A stretch of DNA of 64,000 nucleotides, from positions 6,820,001-6,884,000 of the forward strand of contig NC_085124.1 of the NCBI RefSeq assembly GCF_030269925.1. Reading direction: 5' to 3'. This document shows positions 24,266 through 34,669 of this stretch, in pieces. A program made the position numbers and the translations under genes. The stretch's first letter is position 1; the number at the start of each line of letters is the position of its first letter. Below the pieces are notes generated by a model. It had not been told where the DNA came from and made no database searches. It saw only the letters and a program-made list of their open reading frames with translations. The DNA comes from Bombyx mori. Lineage: Eukaryota; Arthropoda; Insecta; Lepidoptera; Bombycidae.

Positions 24266-24776
24266 TTTTTTTTTTTTTTTCCCCCTGCCTATGCTGATAG
24301 CCTTGAGAGGCTATTTCAGCTTCACCCTAACGTTTGTAGGTGAGCTCGCGGGGTTTAACCGGAGAGTTGCTAACACTGACCCTAGCAAGAGCAGTGCTTC
24401 GCAGAATCTACCACCGGATCGGAAACGCGACCCACTGAGAAGATCCGGCGAGAAACTCAGTGGGCTGTGTCTATGGGTTGGTTCGCTCGTCGAGCCCTTC
24501 GTCGCAAGCGACGGGTTCGACGAGGACGGTGACCGGTGCTTGTGGTGCCTAAAAGCATCGTTAATGGATCAGGAGGATCCGTAATGACGTGCTTTGGGCG
24601 ACGTCGACGGTTTACCATTCGGTCTACTGGGTCGGGTATGTAATTTCCAGCGGCTACGATGAGAGGGTTCTCATGTCGTGCCGCCTTCTCAAAATGGCGC
24701 AGCGATGCCGACTGCAGATACTTACTAACTGAATCGAGCTCCAGGTCATCGTGGAGATCCACGTTCCTAAGGAACC
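24266..24776 (-). mobile_element. 5'-truncated jockey LINE copy with target duplication
   Basis: Minus-strand copy of the 3' 500 bp of the LINE at 57420-62535, with few differences and a 15-nt poly(A) (24266-24280 as T on the plus strand). It is flanked by ACTGCTTCG at 24257-24265 and 24777-24785. The break point, within codons for WFLRNV, is an ordinary 5' truncation from incomplete reverse transcription. Confidence 0.93.
24457..24776 (-). pseudogene. LINE ORF2 C-terminal fragment with lost stop codon
   Basis: Encodes the last roughly 100 residues of ORF2 starting at WFLRNVDLHDDLELD, nearly identical to the full-length element. The TAA that ends ORF2 in the 57.4-kb copy is CAA here, so the frame runs on for five codons (QPIDTAH region) into the former 3' untranslated region. 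No start codon, endonuclease or reverse transcriptase is present, so it is not functional. Confidence 0.85.
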
Positions 24777-24978
24777 ACTGCTTCGTAGTATAAATAGTTA
24801 AGTATGGTAATAACTTACTGATACTATCATCACCGCGCAATACTGTATGCGACTACCTCAGGAAGGCGATGCGAATTTGGTTACATGGGGACTCCTCACC
24901 GCTCAGCGGTTTGAGTCTATACAGATTGGTGGTAATGTATATCAAAGCTGAATGCGATTGGCGATTCGCCGTAGCATA

Positions 24979-25053
24979 TCTTGTAGATCCTTCCATTACC
25001 ACACTTTTACCGACGAATGAGATAAAAGCAGTGGAATGGACGGATCTACAAGA
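24979..25053. ncRNA. Candidate pre-miRNA-like hairpin
   Basis: Arms starting TCTTGTAGATCC (24979) and ending GGATCTACAAGA (25053) pair in a 75-nt fold. I count 12 bp, a mismatch, 6 bp, a 1-base bulge, 4 bp, a small internal mismatch and 6 bp, closed by a loop of about 13 bases. That is about 28 pairs, within the range of insect pre-miRNAs. A degraded fold-back transposon could give the same shape. Expression is unknown, and I do not recognise a known miRNA seed. Confidence 0.35.
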
Positions 25054-25569
25054 TCATTATTTATCCGCAATGGTAGATACTTTACTTGTTTTTCCACCTC
25101 ATTTTCATATTCCGAACGCGATAATATAATCTTGCAGTGAGGGCCTATCGCCAAAGCTTCATTTATTCATTTATTCAGTGTGGCCAATGAGAGTTAAATG
25201 ACGTTCTCGAATATACTAGGTAATGAAACAACAATACTGCGATTTATTGTTTGTTAACATACAAATTACTTATACACATTTCATATAACAACAATGGGTA
25301 GTAAAAATAAACAAAAGCCTGAACGGAAATCTCCAAATTGTTCGAAATATTCCGTTGCATTGTTTCCATCAACATATTTTGGAATAATTTTAACTAAAGC
25401 TATAAGAGGTTAAATTTTTAGGTAAATTAAAGTTCTGATGTGAATTTTTGACATTTGACTGTAAATTCATTGCTTGAAAGTTTCCGTGAATTGATTATGA
25501 AATTATGTGATTATTAAATTTTGATGATCAAAAGTTAAACGGGAACGATACCGCATTATCATTGCGAAG

Positions 25570-25690
25570 AGTATTTAGCGGTAGGAAGCGACTTTATTAT
25601 GCTCCTGATACTACCGACGTCCATGAGTAAGCATAACTACTTACTATTAGGTGGTCGTATGCTCGTCTGCCTAGAAGGGCAATAAAAGAC
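25570..25690 (+). mobile_element. LINE 3'-terminal fragment (GGCAGCGGCTTGG family)
   Basis: A diverged copy of the tail at 17697 and 50262, recognisable from TAGGAAGCGACTT to GCTCGTCTGCCTAGAAGGGC and a short A tail. Confidence 0.6.
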
Positions 25691-25843
25691 ATTCATCTTC
25701 ATGTAGAACTATAGTACACAAACAAGATATATTATAGTAAACTAGACGTGGCGTATATGGCGAATAATGAGTTACCTTGGAAATTTCCGCTTAGTATTTA
25801 GGAAGTTAGTAATTTTTTATATATTTTTTTTCTATATCAATCA

Positions 25844-26010
25844 AGTTATGCACCTATGATATCGATGCATCTGTGCCAGTGCAGTAACAAGTTTTCAATG
25901 TCCTTCTTGAAGAAATCAGGTGTGCTGGAGTCAATAAAACCTTCAAAGGCATTTTGTACGACTTCTCGGGTATTCAAATTGTTCCTTGTTATGAAATTAT
26001 TAACACTAGC
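25844..26010 (-). pseudogene. mariner transposase C-terminal fragment
   Basis: The minus strand reads EVVQNAFEGFIDSSTPDFF then LLHWHRCIDIIGA and stops near 25844. This resembles the C-terminus of mariner transposases, where an FxxFI(D/E)S...F segment and a W-x-KCI(D/E) block precede the stop. The DDD core is absent because a LINE 3' end joins it at about 26010. It is unrelated to the two maT copies. Confidence 0.55.
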
Positions 26011-26215
26011 TCTAGCAAGAATAAGAGCTTCTCTGAATCTACCGCTGGATCGGAATCGTGACCCATTGAGAAGTAAAACAAGAAACTTAGTGGGTTGTGT
26101 CTGTGGGTTAAGTTGCAGGTCGAACTCGACAAGTTCGTTGAGAACGGTAACCGGTGCTTGGAGTGCCAAAAAGCATCCAGAGTGGATCGGGAGGATCCGA
26201 AATGACGTGGCTTTC
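26011..26215 (-). mobile_element. Diverged jockey LINE 3' end joined to mariner fragment
   Basis: Contains TCTACCGCTGGATCGGAATC, AACTTAGTGGGTTGTGTCTG and GATCGGGAGGATCCG-like blocks that align with the ORF2 end of the LINE at 57420 in the same orientation, with heavy divergence. No poly(A) is visible at the join with the mariner fragment. Confidence 0.65.
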
Positions 26216-28261
26216 AAACCAATAAGGAATCGTGCGTTCGGTTGTAGTGTTCACTCCATACATGTCACTAATATTGTGATCCGTTTGTGCGAGATTGATG
26301 TCGCGACGGAGTTTACTCGTATTTTTATCGTGTTCATATTGATAGAAAAAATAGAAATGTAGTATGATCAATAAACTAATGATTGAATACCATATTTCCA
26401 TAGAAACTGATACTAACGAACGAACTAACGAAATTGACTCTGTCTGTTACGTTTTCACGCCAAAACTACTGAAACCATTTTATCGGAATTCAGTATCGAA
26501 TAGTTTAAACCATCAAAAATAAAACAGGTTCCCTTTTGGGTCGGTACGGTACGGGCCCTTGCAACATAAAGTGAAAGCAAGTGACATATAAAAAAAAAAC
26601 AAGATATTTTATGATCAATAATATATTTTTCTTGTTCAGGCTGCAGCACAAAAATATTAAGTAGGTAAGTTTAAACAGAAAAATAATCATGTTAAAATAA
26701 TCCCTCTCCTTTCTGATTTCTTTCATAAAATATACTCAAGTTGAATGAAAAAGGAAATGGATAGAGGCTTAAGAACAGACGAGGAAGCATAAATTAGGCA
26801 CCCAAGGCGTGAAATTCCACGGCTCGCCGACAATGCATATAGAAGTGTACGACGGTATTAAAATTCCATCAAAATGCTACTCCTAAGAAGCATAACGTTT
26901 TGTGAACGCATTAAAATCACTGCCGTGTGTCACATTCATAAATAACAAAATAATTCTAACAAAAACTAGATACGGGTATTAAGTATTAATATGAAGGAAA
27001 CTTTAGAGAAGTTTACTTGAGTGACTTGTATCGGAAAGCATTTTTTGTTTTTCGTATATTTATTATGCTCATGTTGAAAATGGAATATATCGTCGCTTAC
27101 TGCGCAAGCCAAAAAACCATCTCTGAATGGTAGTGACAAAATGCTAAATACATTTTAAGAATTTTATCAGATACGTCCACAAATAGGTAATATACAGTAT
27201 ATCTATTTAACGTAGCACGAAATAAATCTGACAAAATTGTTGAAAGAAATCCAAGTGTTTGTTTCACCTAAAAAAATAAGCAAATTTGATTTGCCCGGTA
27301 TTATTATCTGAACAACGATGTGTACATAGACGATGATATAGAAAACGGTGTTTAAATAAAAACGACCGTAAACTAAAATGAAATTCGAACATATTGAGAA
27401 GGACCGCCGAATCGAATCCTTTTAGTAGCATAAAGTATGCATTATCGTAACTTAAGTGGCCACAGAATTCCAGAAACGTCTTTCTAAATAAACTTTCTGA
27501 TAAGGGATTTGTGTCAAGGACCTCTTAGTGCGGCATTCCAAATAAGATGGACGTTTAAGAGTTTTTGTTAACATACCTGAGGTATCTTTAGTTGTAATAG
27601 TTGAGTAACATTCCCCTACATGTTTGTTAGTTAACGGTAAATTTCGGTAAACGGTAAATATTTTTTAACAGCTGTAATTAAACTACATTTATTTAAAAAT
27701 AGTAATATTATGCGTCAACGCTTTCATATTATTATTTTTTTTACAATGCTTTCGTTCTTAATTTGAAACTCAGCTTTTTTTTAGTTGTGATAAAACGCTC
27801 CGTTTAACTTTAACTTAAAACTGCCAGAAAGAGGATTGTTCAAATTGATTTTCACTAATTTCAATGTAGTTCACGATCTCGGTGTTCGTAAAAATAGCTT
27901 CGAAGAAATATGTATTAAGGTCACAAAAAAAAAGCGAGGACGTGGATGGAGTAAGCGCTTGCGGGTGGGTGGGTCATCGCTCGTTCGTGGGTGTGTCTTC
28001 TAATTTGTCTAGTCAATGTATTTTGCAAACTAATCTCCATAAATTACACGTTTCCGGTCTTAGGACAATTTAGAAGAGCTTCGTAAAATAAATGCTGATT
28101 AGTCGCAGAGCAAATGATTACAATATTACATACAATATTACCAATTATAATAATATCAGCCGAATAGTTTGACAGTTTTGAAAATATTTACAGAAAATGT
28201 CATTGATCAGTCAACGTCGTAGCTAGTCAGCATAATATATTCATAGTAGGCATATTATAAG
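26216..28261. other. Non-coding stretch, nothing recognised
   Basis: AT-rich sequence. A short GGTACGGTACGGGCCC motif (26543) recalls the microsatellite at 7652. A G-rich patch at 27940-27990 is not explained. Confidence 0.4.
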
Positions 28262-28269
28262 CCTATCAG

Positions 28270-28345
28270 AGTGGGTACCTGCCACTATTGGTACATTCGT
28301 CTTTACATTTCCTTTTTCTGCCACGAAGCAGTCATGTGATCAGGC
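28270..28345 (+). mobile_element. Possible degraded Bm1 fragment
   Basis: GGGTACCTGCCACTATTGGT and TTTCTGCCACGAAGCAGTCA resemble the central Bm1 blocks. Short and diverged, so only tentative. Confidence 0.3.
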
Positions 28346-28630
28346 GAAAAGGGTTCATCATATCATCTCAGTCTATATCTGTCCACTGCTGAACATAGGT
28401 TTCTCCAATCGATCTCCAGCGCCGCCGGTCCGTTGCCACCTGTGTCCAACGTGACCAAGCGATTTTCACTAGGTCTTCGATCTATTTGGTGGGTGTCCGT
28501 CCCACACTGCGCTTACCAGTACGTCGTCTCCACTCAAGAATCTTTCTGCCTCATCGGCCGTCCAATCTTCGCGGCATATGGCCTGCCCACTGCCACTTCA
28601 GCTTGCTAATCCTACGGGCTATGTCAGCAA
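28346..28630 (-). pseudogene. RTE/CR1-like LINE reverse transcriptase, C-terminal relic
   Basis: The minus strand reads LKWQWAGHMPRRLDGR, then after a frameshift RILEWRRRTGKRSVGRTPT, a stop, and IEDLVKIAWSRWTQVATD followed by WRSIGETYVQQWTDI. The order WAGH, VLEWRPRTGKR, GRPPTRW and YVQQW is the standard C-terminus of this LINE group in moths. It is broken by at least one frameshift and one stop, with no reverse-transcriptase core left. Confidence 0.8.
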
Positions 28631-28788
28631 CTTTGGTTCTTCCACTTTTTATGGTTAGATACACGTTATGCAATACAAGGGACATGAATTGCAGTAATCA
28701 CTTCACACCAACGACTCGTGAGCTAGAATGCCTATTGTTTTAAATTCGTAGTTTAAATTTTTTAATTTGTTTTGCAATTATTTATTAA

Positions 28789-29103
28789 CTAGAAGTCCCG
28801 CTGTTTCATCTGTATCGACTTGTAATTCTAGAAAAAAAAAGGGTTCAATTTCTCTGAGTAAAGAGCGCTTCAGTCTATAAACTTATTAGTCACATTATAG
28901 ATCCCTTGGTAATGAAAGTCATGTACCAATTAACAAATTTCAGTAGATATACCCGGCATTGCCCGGTTAATATCACCGTCATGAAAAGTATCCATTAAGT
29001 TAAATCAGAATATAAACGATATGTGTGTGAAATTCCATCTAAATTTAGACACATTAGCGCGATGTCCAAACAGACAAAATTTCTCATTCATAATATTAGT
29101 ATA
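28789..29103 (-). mobile_element. Helitron-like element, diverged
   Basis: Begins on the plus strand with CTAGAAGTCCCGC after A and ends near CATAATATTAGTATA. These are the reversed CTAG and TATACTAATATTAT termini seen in the Helitrons at 804 and 53785. The interior is unlike either. The final GA before T is not preserved. Confidence 0.6.
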
Positions 29104-29805
29104 ACTTTTGGGCTAGAAGTTCAAATAATTCTTATAATCCTTGCACAAAACAATTTGCGCGTTATATTCTATCAAAATTTGAAGCCTATACGCTTATCCT
29201 GCTTTACTTTATATATTATATCTCATCAATTACGTTGCAGAAACGTTAAGATACGGTAAATCACGTGTGATATCCCGATGTTTGCAGCTCATTAGAGGAT
29301 GTAGACGCTCGATCTTTGCATTTTCACGACATTGCTTCCGTACGTCGTTTTTGCTACGAAATCTTTTATGTGTCAACGTCTTAACACGTTCTACGTAATG
29401 AGATGATTTTGGCTTCCTTCTAAAGCAGATTATCCTACTAGGTAGGGTCTGCATAACAAGTAGCATAACAGTTAGCCGCCTATCTTATGTCAACTTTTTC
29501 TGAGTATGTGGGTAGGCCGATATTTGCGATAGTATTCTACCGGGAAGAGACTATGCTTTCCATGCGATTGCACAATTTTGTTATCTTAAAAGTTTTAAAA
29601 GAATTGATGAATAGTTCAAGAGGAGTGAAAAATAGAACACGTTTTTTTCAAATTACTTAGTGACGAGCTCTTGGGCTACCTGGTACTAATTGTTTACCGG
29701 ATTCGAACACGTCGTTAGAAATTTTTAAATTATAGTTTCAAAGTTTTGATTTAAAAACCGCAGTAATAGAACAAACTTAAATAATATTCGTGGAATCATC
29801 CATCA
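29104..29805. other. Non-coding stretch, nothing recognised
   Basis: No credible coding region or repeat boundary. Confidence 0.4.
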
Positions 29806-29945
29806 TTCCATATCAGTGGAAAGGACTGGAGGAGGCCTTCACCCGAGATGAGGGGTCCATATCCAATAACAATAATTAACTCGTACTAACATTTAGACAA
29901 TAAGCATTAATAACTAACTAAACACTAACAAATAAATACCACATT
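29806..29945 (+). mobile_element. LINE 3' end with last ORF codons
   Basis: TGGAAAGGACTGGAGGAGGC reads WKGLEEAFTRDEGSISNNNN and then a stop at 29878-29880, followed by an AT-rich tail with TAAATA repeats. The WxGLEEAF C-terminus is common in moth LINEs. Only the tail is left. Confidence 0.6.
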
Positions 29946-30328
29946 TCAAATGAAAGAAGTGCAGGATAAGGAAATACAGGCTTTTTTATTTTATTATTAT
30001 AAATAATATTCGTACCTACTAAATGTACAGAACGATATTTCAAATTACAACTAGACGGTTTTGTTTCAATTTCATTTTATTATTTAAGCACTTGTACCGC
30101 TTCTGAAGTTCCCAACAACTTTAAGACGGCTCCAAAAGTTAAATCAATCAACTCATTCTTCCTTCGATTAATTTGTACGTAAACAGTTTTGTTAACGTGA
30201 TTTGGCTTAGATTAAATTCTTGTTCATTATTTATCATGGCCTGTGTGACCTTTCAAAACTTTGAATAGTGGAAAAATTGTTTGAATAGATATCAATCTCT
30301 AAAACGAAATATACAATATTTGATTCTA
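29946..30328. other. Non-coding stretch, nothing recognised
   Basis: AT-rich, no supported feature. Confidence 0.4.
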
Positions 30329-30475
30329 CTTATTTCTGCTGTGAAGCAGTAATTCGGTTTAAAGGGCGAGGGCAACCGTTATACTGTAAAAACGGAGACT
30401 TAGAACTCATGTCTCAATGTGGATAGTGGTATTTATGTGGTAGATGTCTATGGACTTCGGTGGCCACATAGATAA
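30329..30475 (+). mobile_element. Old Bm1-related SINE fragment
   Basis: Retains CTGTGAAGCAGTAAT, GAACTCATGTCTCAA and GTAGATGTCTATGG. It shares the ACTCATGTC variant with 32154 and 63113, suggesting an older Bm1 subfamily. Confidence 0.55.
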
Positions 30476-31025
30476 CTTAAAAATCATCATTTTTGTGTGT
30501 AGCTCTGAATATAAAAGTATATCATTTATTATTACTGAATATTTAAAAATATTGTTTACCTTAAGATCTGTAAATACACTATACTATTCTGTACATTTAT
30601 TATTATATAAAGTAGTTGATCTACAAAAAAGGTGTTTCATAATTTAAAAACTGAAGCAACGACTATTATATCAGTGAAAGTTTCTTTTATGTTCGCATAA
30701 ATGGAAAACATTTCTTTATTTCCCGAAATGTTATTTAATTACCAAACGACAAAAGAGTTAACGCTAATTAAATATCTTCTGATATGTCGTCTGTTAGATT
30801 TATTCTGTTGTACTGAACGTACAATATACTAGACAGCTTAGGTGAGCTCAAGCAACATTCTTGGCAGCTTGCCACTCTGGATACACGAGTCTACATGAAC
30901 AACATAACTTGTCAAGTTCGCTAAGTGTGGATATATTTGATATCCACGTTTTGAGAGTAATTTTCAATTATGTTTCTGTATTTTTCGTAATCGTGAACAA
31001 AGAAATCTTTGTTTTGAATAATTAA

Positions 31026-31345
31026 TCTATACTAATATTATAAAGCTGAAGAGTTTGTTTGTTTGAACACGCTAATCTCAGGAACTACTGATCCGATTTG
31101 AAAAATTCTTTCAGTGTTAGATAACTCATTTATTGAGGAAGGCTTATAGGCTATATAACATCATGGTAAGGCAAATACAAGTAGAGAACCAATAAAGAAT
31201 GTTAGAGGTTATAGGGGTTTAAATAGCTCCTTAACATTGTATAATTCAAAAATATTTTCACTTTCTACGTAAATGAAGTGGGGGTAAAATTTAGCGTTAT
31301 GCCCAAGTAACCATTCCACGCGGACGGAGTCGCGCGCAAAATTCT
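31026..31345 (+). mobile_element. Helitron, 3' end missing
   Basis: Starts TCTATACTAATATTATAAAG after A31025, the same 5' terminus as the nested Helitron at 804-999. Internal GAACTACTGATCCGATTTGA is typical. It fades near GCGCGCAAAATTCTTC without the expected CTAG. Confidence 0.7.
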
Positions 31346-31404
31346 TCAATAAAATGTTGGCGTATTGACAAAAACGTGATCAAATTTGTAAGCACTTTGA
31401 CGGT

Positions 31405-31715
31405 TTTTTTATTTTTTTTATTGCCCCTGTAGGCAGACGAGCATACGGCCCACCTGATTGTGAGTGGTTACCGTCGCCCATGGACTTCAGCAATGCCAGG
31501 GGTAGAGCCAAGCCGCTGACCTGATTGTGAGTGATTACCGTCGCCCATGGACTTCAGCAATGCCAGGGTAGAGCCAAGCCGCTGCCTATCGCTTAAGCCT
31601 CGTTTGAAGATGGACATGTCATAGCGCTCGGGAAACACTGTGGAGGGGAGCTCATTCCACAGCCGGATGGTACGTGGCAAAAAAGATATCTGGAAACGCA
31701 CTGTCTGAGTCACGG
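31405..31715 (-). pseudogene. LINE reverse-transcriptase C-terminus and 3' tail
   Basis: The minus strand from 31713 reads RTIRLWNELPSTVFPERYDM and then SIFKRGL. This is the (P/R)RTxxLWNxLPxxVFPxxY...FK motif that closes many jockey/CR1-type LINE ORFs. The 3' untranslated tail follows and ends in an A-rich tract at 31404-31420. A 66-67-bp segment is tandemly repeated (31452-31518 and 31519-31584). The catalytic region is missing, so it is a truncated insertion. Confidence 0.75.
31452..31584. repeat. Tandem duplication in LINE tail, 2 x 66-67 bp
   Basis: Both units start ACCTGATTGTGAGTG and end AGCCAAGCCGCTG. They differ by one substitution and a single-base length change. Confidence 0.92.
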
Positions 31716-32153
31716 ACTGATATTTTATTTGTTAAAAATGAATAGCTTACTAAATACCGTATTTTATTATTTATTTAGTCTTAGTCTGGGTGTCCATTTT
31801 TCTTCCTCCAAAGAAGAAACCAACAATATCTTAGGTCTATTTTCATTTAGATAGTGTTTCTACAAATTTTTCCACTTCTTGTTTGGTTGTGACTACCATC
31901 TACAAAGTATTTCACAGATTTGATCAGGATCAATTTGTTAATCAATAATGTAATATAAAATTCGATCAATTTGCTTACACACACGTGCATTTGCTTGCAA
32001 GTTCTACCTAAATATTTAATTAACAGTAAAATCAAGAAATCAAATCTATGGTCTATTTTTTAGTAGTTTGTATTTCCATCATGGATCTGAATAAACGACC
32101 CTTTATGCTTTTCAAAAAAGCTAGCAAGCTCTAACTATGTCAATGAAAACTTA
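31716..32153. other. Non-coding stretch, nothing recognised
   Basis: AT-rich, no supported feature. Confidence 0.4.
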
Positions 32154-32270
32154 GAACTCATGTCGCAAAGTGGGTGGCGGTATTTACGCTGTAGATGTCT
32201 ATGAGCTCCGGTAACCACTTAACACCAGATGGGCCACCCGTCCACCCATCTAAGGAATAAATAAAAAAAG
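32154..32270 (+). mobile_element. Old Bm1-related SINE, 3' end
   Basis: GAACTCATGTCGCAAAGTGG through GTAGATGTCTATGAGCTCCG to CCACCCATCTAAGGAATAAA, with an A-rich tail. Same subfamily features as 30329 and 63113. Confidence 0.65.
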
Positions 32271-32431
32271 TGTTTCCAAGCAATTGTTTGCAAAACTGTT
32301 CATCACGACGGAGCATGAGCAGTAATATTGAGTGATAAATAGTTTTCACAAAGGGCCCTCGAATTATATAGCTTTAAACTTCTAGATTCATTAAATACCA
32401 TTTCAGGATGGTTTTACAATACTGAATCATT

Positions 32432-32653
32432 CATTACTGTTTACTATAATAATTTTAAGATAGTAGCATTTATATCAAGTTGAATGGTCTAGAAATTTAT
32501 TACAAACCCTATGCTAAATTTGTTTGCTGACACTAAATATTAGACACACAATTTAGTAAATACCTTCAATCCTTATTAGTCATTAAATGTGCTGGGTTCT
32601 CAAAGAGGTAACGTAGCAAATTTTATAATTTATTCAGATGTTGTAATAACACT
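32432..32653. repeat. Tandem duplication, left unit (222 bp)
   Basis: Matches 32654-33230 once the insertion in the right unit is removed. Shared blocks include TTATATCAAGTTGAATGGTC and CAAAGAGGTAACGTAGCAAA. Only a few differences are visible. Confidence 0.88.
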
Positions 32654-33230
32654 CATTACTGTTTACTACAATAATTTTAACTAGATGATGACCGAGCTTT
32701 GCTTGTTTTTTTTTTGATAACGCCATCTTGTTGTGTCTTTAAAGCGGTTAGTTGCCCTCAATTAAGAAAAATAGTATTATTATTCACCAATCGATGTCGG
32801 GAAGATTTCATTATTGAAAACACGAATAAAACAACATTTTCTGAAAATAAATTGTAGCTAGATCGATTTATCGCCCCCGAAATCCCCTGTATACTAAATT
32901 TTATAAAAATTGTTGGAGCCGTTTCCGAGATTCAGATTATATACATATACATACATAATTATATTAATATACAAGAATTGCTCGCTTAAAGGTATAAGAC
33001 AAGAATTGCTCGTTTAAAGGTATAAGATAAGATAAGATATAGTAGCATTTATATCAAGTTGAATGGTCTAGAAATTTATTACAAACCCTATGCTAAATTG
33101 TTTGCTGACACTAAATATTAGACACACAATTTAGTAAATACCTTCAATCCTTATTAGGTAATTAATTTTGCTGGGTTCTCAAAGAGGTAACGTAGCAAAT
33201 TTTATAATTTATTCAGATGTTGTAATAACA
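32654..33230. repeat. Tandem duplication, right unit, split by an insertion
   Basis: The first 27 bp (32654-32680) and the remainder (about 33036-33230) align with the left unit. About 355 bp of Helitron-like DNA separates them, so the insertion came after the duplication. Confidence 0.85.
32681..33035 (-). mobile_element. Helitron-like insertion in the right tandem unit
   Basis: Starts CTAGATGATGACCGAGCTTT after A32680 and contains CCCCCGAAATCCCC and GTTTCCGAGATTCAG, in the style of moth Helitrons. The other end is unclear: about 25 bp ending in TTTAAAGGTATAAGA is repeated in tandem next to the junction (32990-33025), followed by GATAA repeats. Confidence 0.6.
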
Positions 33231-34450
33231 ATGAAGTTATTGTACACTTCGTTAGCATAATCTGTACACACGGTGCTTCGTTTAAAACTTGCGGGGCTCG
33301 GTAAAGGTCAAATTTACGACAGGTGCAAATATACAGATACCGCAAATACCTCAATGATAAAGGCTTTCTCCTTTTCGCATAACGTGTCTTCAGGGCGACC
33401 GAGAGACTTCATAATAACATACTTTATGCATCGATAAAGGCCTTATCTGGGAGCACCTTTATTTCAATAGCATTCTTGAGCTTGGAAATACAAAGTATTT
33501 TGTCATTCATGAAAATTTCAACCTTTTCTTTTACGAGCTAAGGTTGCGATTTCGGTTATTCCTTCACCGCGAAGTGTCTGATTTACGACCAGATGTGGGT
33601 TCTTTGCCGTGTCGTCCGTTCAGAGTTGCACAAAATGGAACAGCCTTTACAGTCTACGTTGAAGGTAACCAGTAACCGATCTATTGATTTCGTTTGTAGT
33701 TTATCTACTTCATTCACCCATGTGTTCTCCTGATTACACGTAAGAAGATCAAACATTCAGAAAACATATGCTTTGGACACAATCGGACATTAAATCATAA
33801 CCATTCGTGTTGTGAATAAAAGTCCAAACAAACAAATTTCAACTTTTCAACGGCTGGTATTATTCAAAGAATAGTCTAAACATCCTTTGCCCGCATCAAA
33901 TGCATTCAGTGTACAGTCATAAGTTGAACAAATTGCACAGTTTCATCCGAATATCAGTTGAGCCAGATGAGCACTATTAAGGTAATTAATTTACATAGAG
34001 ATTAACATTTTTAAAATATTGAAGAATTAATATAATTTCTAAGCACATGACCTGTTTTTAAACTTTTAATGAATGTGCAGACTGCAGCGCATGTCAAAGT
34101 TTTAACCTCTTTTGTACAGTAAATATTTGACTCAGCGAATTCCGACCCGACTGTCACTCAGATCCGACGCCAGAATTTAAACTTATAAATTTCCATACGT
34201 CCTGTCTAAATAATTCCAGGAATAGAAAAAAATCTTCTAACTTGAAAACTAATCTTGTTGACACACTGTGCTCACTACCTAGGTTTTTTTTAAAATAGCC
34301 GTAGTTTTGACATTAATTAATACAGCAGGTACCGCATTCCTATTCGTTCGGAATTGTTGTTTAACAAAAGCTAAAAGTACTTCGCAGAGTAATTATATAG
34401 CGTGCAACACTTGGCATTCTTTCTCGAGAGAATTTTTTTATGTGTGCATT
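33231..34450. other. Non-coding stretch, nothing recognised
   Basis: Mixed-composition sequence without credible coding frames or repeat ends. It may be host intron or intergenic DNA. Confidence 0.4.
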
Positions 34451-34454
34451 TTTG

Positions 34455-34669
34455 GAATGAGGTGTCGAGGGGTTTCGCCGGGGGGTGGTCGGTTTCACTC
34501 TGTAGTCGGTCGCCGACGTGACAGCCAGTTCAGTAGCTCGAAGCCTACGCTAGGGGGTGGGTGCGTGCTCATCCGGTATGCCGCATTACGGCCCCTCACG
34601 ATACATCCGCGTTACATTTTAGTGAAGTTTTATTTTCCTAGGACATTTTTTCTTTTGGATTTTACGTGA
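34455..34669 (+). promoter_or_regulatory. CpG-rich patch, candidate promoter/first non-coding exon
   Basis: The stretch 34460-34615 is much richer in GC and CpG than the kilobases around it. It contains AGTTCAGTAG, a match to the arthropod initiator TCAGT, and is followed at 34664 by GTGAGT, a good splice donor. A non-coding first exon is possible and could splice to the acceptor at 49310. An unrecognised repeat is the alternative. No transcript evidence is available here. Confidence 0.25.

Noticed and set aside
34307..34669. 120-codon open frame over the CpG-rich patch
   Set aside because: No domain; the frame is a by-product of low stop-codon density in GC-rich DNA.
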